Source of the DNA: UBA7359 sp964523895
GTDB lineage: Bacteria > Pseudomonadota > Gammaproteobacteria > Eutrophobiales > Eutrophobiaceae
Length of the DNA: 21,354 nucleotides
Direction of reading: 5' to 3'
Assembly: GCA_964523895.1 (NCBI GenBank)
Contig: CAZGBJ010000033.1
Location: 1-21,354, forward strand
Positions 1-5,050 of the stretch are shown one piece after another (positions within the stretch are counted from its first letter, which is position 1; each line of letters begins with the position of its first letter). A program made the translations under genes and the position numbers. The notes beneath the pieces are model-generated. The model saw nothing but the letters and a program-made list of their open reading frames with translations. It ran no database searches and was not told where the DNA came from.

Positions 1-2
1 TG

Positions 3-98
3 GAATTACGACGAACACGCGGCACAGATGAATGGCAACAGTTTATAAAGAATGCCAAGAGCAATGCTAATATTAGAATTTTTAAAGATAATATTTAA
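3..98 (+). CDS. C-terminal end of an unidentified protein (5' truncated by window edge)
   Basis: Of the three forward frames at the window edge, this one stays open longest: 31 codons, ending in TAA at 96-98. It encodes a polar tail with a Trp-Gln-Gln pair and an Asn/Ile-rich end (ANIRIFKDNI). The pattern, a basic helix with one Trp followed by a short beta-like tail, resembles the last residues of parvulin-type peptidyl-prolyl isomerases, but 31 residues are too few to assign a family. A competing frame stops at 48. Confidence 0.3.
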   Translation, partial: ELRRTRGTDEWQQFIKNAKSNANIRIFKDNI

Positions 99-135
99 TA
101 ATTAACTTTTAATATCACGGGTTTCTTTATCTAGG

Positions 136-399
136 TTACCCAGCTAATACGCCATCTTCTCCTTCTGTTTTAGCGACTATAACTGCACAACAACTATCGC
201 TAAAAACATTAACTGCTGTTCGTAGCATATCGAGAATACGATCAGTTACTAATAACATACCAATGCCCTCTAGTGGTAAACCGATAACTCCCAGAATAAC
301 AGTAATGGCTACGAGACTGGCAGCGGGTATACCGGCAACACCAATCGAAGTTAATAGTGCAACGAGAACAATTGTAAACTGCGTTGTAAAATTCAAGTC
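136..399 (-). pseudogene. C-terminal fragment of a DAACS dicarboxylate/amino-acid:cation symporter
   Basis: About 88 codons correspond to the last part of a sodium- or proton-coupled dicarboxylate/glutamate symporter. Visible are the helical-hairpin stretch GVAGIPAASL, then GLPLEGIGMLLVTDRILDM, then RTAVNVFSDS, the conserved end of the family. The intact paralogue at 10784-11998 has the same landmarks (GAAGIPQAGL, GLPAEGIGL, RTTVNVWGDS). The N-terminal three quarters, including the NMDGT substrate motif, are absent. The reading frame continues upstream without a stop into the GGDEF-linker remnant, so any start codon here (for example the TTG at 394-396) is fortuitous. A transporter fragment of this size cannot function; it marks a deletion or recombination junction. 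Confidence 0.85.
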
Positions 400-1604
400 T
401 AGTCCATCAGTTAATGAGATTTGTTCAAGCTTCTCGTTTGACTCTTTGAGTTCTTTAGTTTTTTCCTGAACTAGTTGTTTAACGACAATAGAACGCTGTG
501 AAATTAAATAAATAGGGTCTGCAGCAGAATCTGTGAGTTAACAAGAAAAGTATTTTTTGAACACTTGAACAAATAGAATAAGTTAGGTGTTAAATGGGCT
601 GTTTTATTTCTGTACTCGTATTTAACGGACAATTAAAAAGTTCCGTCATTCCGGGCTTGACCCGGAATCCAGTTAAACAAGCAGTACGTCCACATTATGT
701 TGATAATAACGTATTGAATTTTAGAGGAGGTTTTATCTATTTAAAACGTTACCTAAAGATGTTATCCACTGGATTCCGGCTCAAGCCCGGAATGACGGGG
801 TATTATTTTCATAATATCTACCCACAGATTCTGCCGAAGAGCCAATAAATATAACTTGTTACAAAGATAACGATAATAAGTCCAGATCCGAAAATCACAT
901 AAGGTAGAATACTTCTACGTTCAGAAAAGTATCCGACAGTTGGTGTGCCCACAATTTTCCATGTTCTCCCGGCAAATTCAGGCAATTGTTTATGGTATTC
1001 AAACTCAATCAGTAATTTTTCATCGACAGAAGGTTTATGGATATGGAGAGTATGATTAATAACTGGTGCCGATTCATCAACCAGCGACATATTTATTCCC
1101 ACAGAAGAAGTATGATAATCGATTTGTTAAAAATATTTCAAATTCGATATACACCTAAAATGAAACCGATAATATTAGCACGTCGTTTAGCAACAGTATT
1201 AGGCAGACTATGGTAGATTGGAAGAAAAGTAAGAAATCCTTTTTGATTTGATGTTTCTTGCACAAGCGTAATACTGGCCGTTGCCAATAATGTTCCTGTA
1301 TCGCGAGAAAGTTTTAACGTTTCAAGTCGGCTTTGGTTTGAGGCAAGATCGAATCCAAAAGCTGCTTCATTGCCAGCTAAAGACTCCACATAATAAACAG
1401 GTAGTATTCTTTTCGATTCTGAGCGCGAATCATTAAACCTGGTTTTTGACGTTCTGTTATTTCAAATTCAGGATATTCAAGACGGCGAGTCTTTTCATAT
1501 GATTCTCGTTCTTGATCTAAAACTCTCGGTATCCATTCAAGTGCTTGAATATTTTTATGCCTGACAAGTATATTTTTTGTTACGCGTTGATACTCTTTAT
1601 AATT
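400..1604 (-). pseudogene. Decayed CHASE-domain diguanylate cyclase, frameshifted and split by a repeat element
   Basis: Reading from 1604 downwards, four pieces of one protein can be recovered. (1) 1604 to ~1400: start of a CHASE domain with the hallmark ALEWIPRVLDQERESYEK. (2) ~1415 to 1138, after a frameshift: NEAAFGFDL, LSRDTGTLLAT, ITLVQET and GFILGVYRI, the central CHASE motifs. (3) 1102 to 818, another frame: the CHASE end (RTWKIVG) and a transmembrane helix (residues ~70-90 of that piece). (4) 537 to 400: the coiled-coil linker VQEKTKELKESNEKLEQ followed by SLTDGL, which normally leads into the GGDEF domain. Between pieces 3 and 4 lies the inverted-repeat element at 643-798. The GGDEF catalytic part is missing. 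CHASE proteins are membrane sensors with an extracellular ligand domain, and the native enzyme would have made cyclic-di-GMP. It is clearly dead. Confidence 0.85.
643..798. repeat. MITE-like element with ~31-bp inverted repeats
   Basis: The left arm (643-673) and right arm (768-798) are near-perfect reverse complements: CCGTCATTCCGGGCTTGACC continuing to CAGT, against ACTGGATTCC continuing to AATGACGGG. Each arm is itself a hairpin, ATTCCGGG-CTTGA-CCCGGAAT on the left and ATTCCGG-N7-CCGGAAT on the right. The unit belongs to the dispersed palindromic repeats whose translation reads VIPGLTRNP and which recur in many proteobacterial genomes. The 94-bp centre shows no gene. No target-site duplication is evident. 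The element lies between the transmembrane segment and the linker of the CHASE-GGDEF pseudogene. Confidence 0.8.
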
Positions 1605-1705
1605 TCAACCTATACTACAAATTTGTTCTGAGCAAGATATAAAATATAAATAACTATTACCTATCATCTCCTGGTGTTATTTACCTGATTAAAATCTAAA
1701 TAGAT

Positions 1706-1718
1706 TTGCAAATTGCAA
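1706..1718. promoter_or_regulatory. LuxO-type upstream activator site (TTGCA-AAT-TGCAA)
   Basis: TTGCAAATTGCAA is an exact match to the dyad TTGCA-W3-TGCAA described for Vibrio LuxO at qrr promoters. It lies about 116 bp upstream of the -24 element of the sigma-54 promoter at 1826-1842, a normal distance for an enhancer-binding protein. A weaker half-conserved copy, TTGTTCTGAGCAA, is at 1623-1635. A LuxO-family activator is encoded 3.3 kb away at 5051-6481. The match is seen directly; binding is inferred. Confidence 0.6.
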
Positions 1719-1825
1719 TGCACTATAAGAATCGAATTGAAAATATCAATAGATAATACTTGGATAGTACTAATCGCTTTAACCTTATCCAATTGAAATT
1801 ATACAATATTATTTTTATTCAGATA

Positions 1826-1842
1826 TTGGCACAGTATTCGCT
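1826..1842 (+). promoter_or_regulatory. Sigma-54 (-24/-12) promoter
   Basis: TTGGCACAGTATTCGCT has GG at 1828-1829 and GC at 1840-1841 with exactly 10 bases between, the invariant spacing of sigma-54 promoters. The -24 box TGGCAC is perfect; the -12 box reads TCGC instead of TTGC. Transcription would start near 1853, about 20 bases upstream of the ATG at 1874. Such promoters need an AAA+ activator, consistent with the LuxO-type site upstream. Confidence 0.6.
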
Positions 1843-1873
1843 ATAGCACATACAAACAATTCACTAGGGGTGA

Positions 1874-1975
1874 ATGATGTATTGCGTTAACTTAAAAAAA
1901 TATATACCTGTTCGTTCCGAAACAAGTCTGGCTAAAGTGTCATCACTCTTTTTACTTGTTAACAGTATATTTTAT
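1874..1975 (+). pseudogene. 5' part of an exported HExxH protein gene, interrupted by an IS1595 element
   Basis: The ATG at 1874 (a second ATG follows at 1877) has a Shine-Dalgarno-like AGGGGTG a few bases upstream. The peptide has a basic N-region (NLKKYIPVR) and a hydrophobic core (SSLFLLVNSIFY). The insertion sequence begins at 1976. If the element and one copy of its target duplication are removed, the frame continues from 2701 as FGTASAVDINNSDSD. That completes a Sec-type signal peptide with a TASA-V cleavage site near residue 40. The frame then runs into the assembly gap at 2748. With the element in place, translation enters transposon sequence and stops at 2056, so no secreted product is made. 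The downstream piece at 2848-3413 is probably the rest of this gene. Confidence 0.6.
1968..1975. repeat. Left 8-bp target-site duplication of the IS1595 element
   Basis: TATTTTAT stands immediately before the left inverted repeat and is repeated exactly at 2693-2700 after the right one. Eight bases is the usual duplication length in the IS1595 family. The exact match indicates a single, unrearranged transposition event. Confidence 0.9.
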
Positions 1976-2692
1976 GGGGCTGGCCCAGTTAACATAAAGA
2001 TATGTTATATAGGGCGAGATGAGAAAGAGCCGATTACCGATACGAATACAGCATAAATTAATAGAGCACTTTGTCGCAGGCACAACTGCACGCTGTGCGA
2101 GTGAACTGATTGAGATTAACCGTAAAACAGCAACGAGTTACTATCATCGTTTGCGAGAAATCATCACGATGAAGTTAATGCTGGAAGCGAGTGAATTTAT
2201 TTCAGGGGAAATAGAAGTTGATGAATCTTATTTTGGTGGCCGACGTAAGGGTAAACGCGGCCGTGGCGCAGCGGGCAAAGTACCTGTCTTTGGCCTATTA
2301 AAACGGGGAGGTAAGGTTTATACCATGATTATTCCAGATGCTAAGACAAAGACGTTAATGCCAATCATTCGAAAGAAAGTTATGCCTGATAGTATTGTGT
2401 ATACGGACACATGGCGAAGTTACAATGCATTGGATGTTTCGGAGTTTAAACATTACCGAATCAATCATAGTAAATTGTTTGCTGATAAGCAGAATCATAT
2501 TAATGGTATTGAGAACTTTTGGAATCAAGCGAAACGACATATGCGAAAATTTAATGGTGTACCAATAGTGCATTTTCATCTGTTTTTGAAAGAGTGTGAG
2601 TGGCGATTTAATAACCCAGCGCCTAAAGCACAAGTAAATCAATTAAAACAATGGGTTAAGGAATATTTGAATTAGTTAACTGGGCCAGCCCC
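1976..2692 (+). mobile_element. Intact IS1595-family insertion sequence (IS1016-like), 717 bp
   Basis: The ends are a perfect 18-bp inverted repeat, GGGGCTGGCCCAGTTAAC at 1976-1993 and its reverse complement at 2675-2692. They are flanked by the exact 8-bp duplication TATTTTAT. A single transposase gene (2019-2675) fills the element. Size, end sequence (starting GGGGCTG) and duplication length fit the compact IS1016-like members of the IS1595 family. Ends, gene and duplication are all intact, so insertion is probably recent and the element may still be mobile. It lies within the signal-peptide region of the exported-protein gene starting at 1874. Confidence 0.93.
2019..2675 (+). CDS. IS1595-family (ISXO2-like) transposase
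   Basis: This is a 218-residue DDE-type transposase that cuts and joins the ends of its own element. The catalytic core is visible: Asp68 in VDESYFGG, followed by a basic GRRKGKRGRG loop; Asp130 in VYTDTWRSY; and the HINGIENFWNQAKRH signature (residues ~160-174), supplying the Asn162/Glu165 and Lys172 of the family. An N-terminal helix-turn-helix (residues ~10-45) is plausible. No N-terminal zinc-ribbon is present, as is usual for the short IS1016-type proteins. The ATG at 2019 gives the family's usual length, and the stop overlaps the first base of the right inverted repeat. There is no frameshift or missing catalytic residue, so it should be active. Confidence 0.93.
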   Translation: MRKSRLPIRIQHKLIEHFVAGTTARCASELIEINRKTATSYYHRLREIITMKLMLEASEFISGEIEVDESYFGGRRKGKRGRGAAGKVPVFGLLKRGGKVYTMIIPDAKTKTLMPIIRKKVMPDSIVYTDTWRSYNALDVSEFKHYRINHSKLFADKQNHINGIENFWNQAKRHMRKFNGVPIVHFHLFLKECEWRFNNPAPKAQVNQLKQWVKEYLN

Positions 2693-2700
2693 TATTTTAT
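2693..2700. repeat. Right 8-bp target-site duplication of the IS1595 element
   Basis: TATTTTAT follows the right inverted repeat and is identical to 1968-1975. Confidence 0.9.
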
Positions 2701-2747
2701 TTCGGTACTGCGTCTGCAGTTGACATTAACAATTCAGATTCAGACAT

Positions 2748-2847
2748 NNNNNNNNNNNNNNNNNNNNNNNNNNNNNNNNNNNNNNNNNNNNNNNNNNNNN
2801 NNNNNNNNNNNNNNNNNNNNNNNNNNNNNNNNNNNNNNNNNNNNNNN
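2748..2847. other. Assembly gap (100 Ns)
   Basis: Exactly 100 ambiguous bases is the conventional placeholder for a gap of unknown size, so neither the true distance nor the reading frame across it can be relied on. It separates the signal-peptide part from the catalytic part of the exported HExxH gene. Confidence 0.97.
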
Positions 2848-3413
2848 AATGTCTGCATGACAATTGCGCTATAAACTACAAACTGGGAGAGCAAAATATA
2901 TTTTCTAAAACTACTGATGAAGACATCTCCGTTAGCAAGATAATTAATGGTGTAAATAGGGAAAATTACAGCTCATTCAACGAATTAGATAATTACTTTG
3001 ATGAGGAAAAACTGATATCTAATCTTTTAAACTGGCTCAATCAACACTTCTCATTTAATTATTTGGCATATCAAAGACCAAAACTAAAAATAGTAGCCGC
3101 CAGTAAAATTAACGAAATTGCTTTTGGTAGTGCACTACCAAAAGTAGTTAATCAGAAAAGATTGAATGTTTATGGTTTATACAAGTTTGATGAGAAAACT
3201 ATATATATTCTGGATTCCATTGATTTAAATACCACAAACGGCAAGGGGATTCTTTTACATGAACTAGTCCATTACGTTCAATATCAAACGGGTAAGGAAA
3301 AATTTGTTAATTGTATAAAAGAACTGGAATCCGAAGCCTATAAATTAGAAGCGTCTTATTTAAAAGAGAATGGACTGGATATTGATTTCAAGTATGCAGA
3401 GAAATGCTTATGA
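2848..3413 (+). pseudogene. 3' part of a putative exported HExxH metallopeptidase-like protein
   Basis: From the gap edge one frame (first codon 2850) is open to TGA at 3411-3413, giving 187 residues. A TTG at 3063 could start a shorter product, but nothing near it looks like a ribosome site and the conserved-looking sequence extends upstream. The core is LLHELVHYVQ (codons 3252-3281), an HExxH zinc site whose two histidines and glutamate would bind metal and activate water. Downstream, NCIKELESEAYKLEASYL offers a further Glu ligand in an E-x-EAY arrangement, as in DUF6647-like proteins. It is probably the mature part of the protein whose signal peptide begins at 1874. The gene is broken by the insertion sequence, although this part is free of stops. 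Family membership is inferred from motifs only. Confidence 0.6.
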
Positions 3414-3502
3414 CCTGGTGGTTATGGGGAATTTTAATTCAGCTTGTCGGTTTGTTTTTCGTGCTTATATTTTTAAGAGGTGCGTGCGGGAAGAAGGAAT
3501 AG
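3410..3502 (+). CDS. 30-residue single-pass membrane peptide, translationally coupled
   Basis: The ATG at 3410 overlaps the TGA of the HExxH gene as ATGA, the classical arrangement for translational coupling, and the frame ends in TAG at 3500-3502. The peptide starts MTWWLWG, has one hydrophobic helix (residues ~3-23) and ends with a short basic tail containing Cys (RGACGKKE). Trp residues at the membrane edge followed by positive charges predict an N-out, C-in single-span peptide. No family is recognised. The coupling suggests it works with the HExxH protein, for example as an anchor or partner. It may be too short to have been annotated before. Confidence 0.5.
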   Translation: MTWWLWGILIQLVGLFFVLIFLRGACGKKE

Positions 3503-3729
3503 ATTTATCCTCTGCAGGATTTAATGTTCCAGTAATCGCAGTTACAGAACATAGGAAATCCTCATCAAGGATAACCGGTTGTTCAGAAAACGGATACTTT
3601 ACTTACACAATATTTTAAATTTAGAAATTATGATCTGGAAATATAATCCAGACAATGTATTTGGAAAGCCCAGTGAAAATGAAAAAAATAGTAGCGTCGC
3701 ATTCGGAAAAAGACATAAAAGAAGAATTA
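3503..3729 (+). other. Possible remnant of a receiver domain
   Basis: There is no intact gene here. One frame (about 3502-3618) reads AGFNVPVIAVTEH and then SENGYFTYTIF before a stop. Another frame, from 3655 into the next gene, reads SPVKMKKIVASHSEKDIKEE. Together they resemble the second half of a response-regulator receiver (beta-4 PVIAVT, then G-Y, then a KPV-like turn and last helix) with a frameshift and loss of the conserved Lys. The likeness is weak. A small dyad, TCTGGA-N7-TCCAGA, lies near 3640. Confidence 0.25.
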
Positions 3730-4107
3730 ATGAAAGAAAAAATCCTTGTTGTCGATGATGATGTGTTGATGGCACAGATGATTAAATTAACCCTGGAAAG
3801 AACATGTAATTATGAAGTCCGAGTAGAAACTGATGCTTTAAATGCTGTTTCTGTTGCACGTACCTTTAAACCTAAGTTGATTCTACTCGATATCATTATG
3901 AAAAATCTTGGTGGCGAAGATATTGCTTGCATAATCAAGGAAGATCGAGAACTCCGTCACATAAAAATCGTTTTTCTTACAGCACTTTTAACCAAGGATG
4001 AAATAGGTGGTTTAGGTAAAAAGATAGGTCGGTTTTGGTTTCTTGCTAAACCTGTAACAGATGATGAACTGCTCTCTGTGATAGATAGAAAATTAGGAAT
4101 GCGGTAA
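3730..4107 (+). CDS. Single-domain response regulator (orphan CheY-like receiver)
   Basis: A 125-residue receiver domain without an output domain. The acidic pocket is Asp9-Asp10, the phospho-acceptor Asp54 (ILLDI), with Thr84 (VFLTAL) and Lys107 (AKPV) completing the active site. It is a clear paralogue of the receiver at 6504-6884: both share the FKP-LILLDI, ELR, FLTAL and GR-F-AKP blocks. The usual MPD after the phosphorylated Asp is replaced by MKNLGG, so partner docking may differ. The ATG at 3730 is preferred over the upstream ATG at 3655 because it is preceded by AGAAGAA and gives the standard length. No kinase is adjacent; its phosphodonor may be the kinase at 6896-9703. Confidence 0.88.
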   Translation: MKEKILVVDDDVLMAQMIKLTLERTCNYEVRVETDALNAVSVARTFKPKLILLDIIMKNLGGEDIACIIKEDRELRHIKIVFLTALLTKDEIGGLGKKIGRFWFLAKPVTDDELLSVIDRKLGMR

Positions 4108-4167
4108 ATTAATAAAGTAACTTGCCTTGTCGCGAGGGAGAGCGGAAATCCTGCTTCGAATCATGGC

Positions 4168-4299
4168 ATGAATTTATTGAAAAAAGCTGTTTATCTGGCG
4201 TGCCTTTCAGCGGCGACCTCAAATACTTATGCAACTGATCTTGTTATCAATTCAACAAGAACAGCAACTGCGACTTTTTCAGGAACAGGAGACCACTAA
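4168..4299 (+). CDS. Short exported peptide or truncated secreted protein (43 residues)
   Basis: The ORF starts MNLLKKAVYLACLSAATS and continues NTYA-TDLVINS, which reads as a complete Sec signal peptide: two Lys, a hydrophobic core and a probable cleavage after TYA at residue 22. The predicted mature part is only about 21 residues and Ser/Thr-rich, ending TFSGTGDH. Either it is a genuine small secreted peptide or the 5' remnant of a longer exported protein. No good ribosome site is seen before the ATG. The following ORF starts on the base after its stop. No family is recognised. Confidence 0.35.
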   Translation: MNLLKKAVYLACLSAATSNTYATDLVINSTRTATATFSGTGDH

Positions 4300-4467
4300 A
4301 TGCTATATCCACGAACACATTCGGACAATATTAACTGGGAAATAAGACTTAATGCCAGCTTGATGCTCATATATTTAAAAGATTATAAAACAGGATTAGT
4401 TTCACAATTCTTTTCGACAGAAAAAGAATTAAAACTTTCAATAAAAATGAGTCAATTAATTGGCTGA
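4300..4467 (+). CDS. Small hypothetical protein (55 residues)
   Basis: The ATG immediately follows the preceding TAA (TAAATG), and the frame is open to TGA at 4465-4467. The product is mixed polar and hydrophobic (LNASLMLIYLKDYKTG, then FFSTEKELKLSIKMSQ) with no signal peptide and no clear membrane helix. I do not recognise a family. The abutting stop and start suggest co-translation with the 43-residue ORF if either is real. It could also be chance open sequence in an AT-rich region. Confidence 0.25.
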   Translation: MLYPRTHSDNINWEIRLNASLMLIYLKDYKTGLVSQFFSTEKELKLSIKMSQLIG

Positions 4468-4544
4468 ATGTTTAAATAATTATTTTCTATTGATACCAAG
4501 CATTTCAAGTAAATAATAATATCTACAACAGAATTAAAATAATC

Positions 4545-4832
4545 ATGAAAAAATCAGAATTGATACATAAAATTACGAGAAAGAATACAGAAATTCGAGA
4601 TGAGGATATTGAGAATGCTGTAAATATGATTCTTGAATATATGGTAAGTTCTTTAGCTAATGGTAAGCGAATTGAAATAAGAGGGTTTGGGGTTTTTCAA
4701 ACAAAATATACTTCACCAAGAATGGGGCGTAATCCGAAAACAGGGGAATCTGTACTGATAATAGGAAAATATAGGCCTCGGTTTAAAGCAAGTTTTATAA
4801 TACTAGAAGCAATAAATACGATTAAAGGCTGA
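4545..4832 (+). CDS. IHF-beta/HU-like DNA-binding protein with divergent C-terminus
   Basis: A 95-residue nucleoid-protein homologue. The beta-ribbon is well kept: GKRIEIRGFGVFQ, then PRMGRNPKTGESV, including the Arg-Asn-Pro that inserts into the minor groove. The N-terminal dimerisation helices (MKKSELIHKI to NAVNMILEYM) resemble IHF-beta more than HU. The C-terminal helix differs: the usual PHFKPGK-LRE-V is replaced by PRFKASFIILEAINTIKG, losing the Gly-Lys and Arg-Glu. The protein would bend DNA as a dimer. It is probably an accessory paralogue rather than the housekeeping ihfB. IHF commonly assists sigma-54 promoters, which makes its place between such a promoter and its putative activator notable. 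Confidence 0.85.
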   Translation: MKKSELIHKITRKNTEIRDEDIENAVNMILEYMVSSLANGKRIEIRGFGVFQTKYTSPRMGRNPKTGESVLIIGKYRPRFKASFIILEAINTIKG

Positions 4833-4872
4833 CCTACTCCAGTAACGAGTGATCTCGTTTCTGGGTCAGGTC
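4831..4872. terminator. Long imperfect hairpin, possible bidirectional terminator
   Basis: GACCTACTCCAGTAACGAG (4831-4849) pairs with CTCGTTTCTGGGTCAGGTC (4854-4872) at 15 of 19 positions around a 4-base loop. It starts at the stop codon of the IHF-like gene and lies between that gene and the convergent signalling operon. No U-tract follows directly, so intrinsic termination is uncertain. It could instead protect mRNA 3' ends. Confidence 0.4.
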
Positions 4873-5050
4873 TAATGTTACCAAATCGCTTGTAGTAATA
4901 AAAAAATATCTATTAAATTAAGCAGGAAGCAAAATAATTTCCCAGGCGATAGTGTTTGAATTGTGTCAGATCGATAGTATCAGTAACTTGAGAAGACCCT
5001 CCACAATAAAAAATCGAACAAGGGAACGATGACACATATAACGTGTCAAT

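Noticed and set aside
594..848. 84-codon plus-strand ORF containing VIPGLTRNP
   Set aside because: It is the translation of the palindromic repeat arm plus adjacent sequence. It overlaps the CHASE pseudogene and has no protein-like composition elsewhere.
1843..1990. A Qrr-type small RNA downstream of the sigma-54 promoter
   Set aside because: The promoter is only about 20 bases from an ORF with a ribosome site, and no hairpin with a T-run follows, so an mRNA is the simpler reading.
1874..2056. 60-residue ORF running through the left end of the insertion sequence
   Set aside because: Only the part up to 1975 belongs to the host gene; the remainder is IS sequence read in a non-native frame.
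5030..5048. TGACAC-N7-GTGTCA dyad just past the LuxO-like stop codon, as a terminator
   Set aside because: The stem has only six pairs, low stability and no T-run; it could be an operator but nothing supports that.
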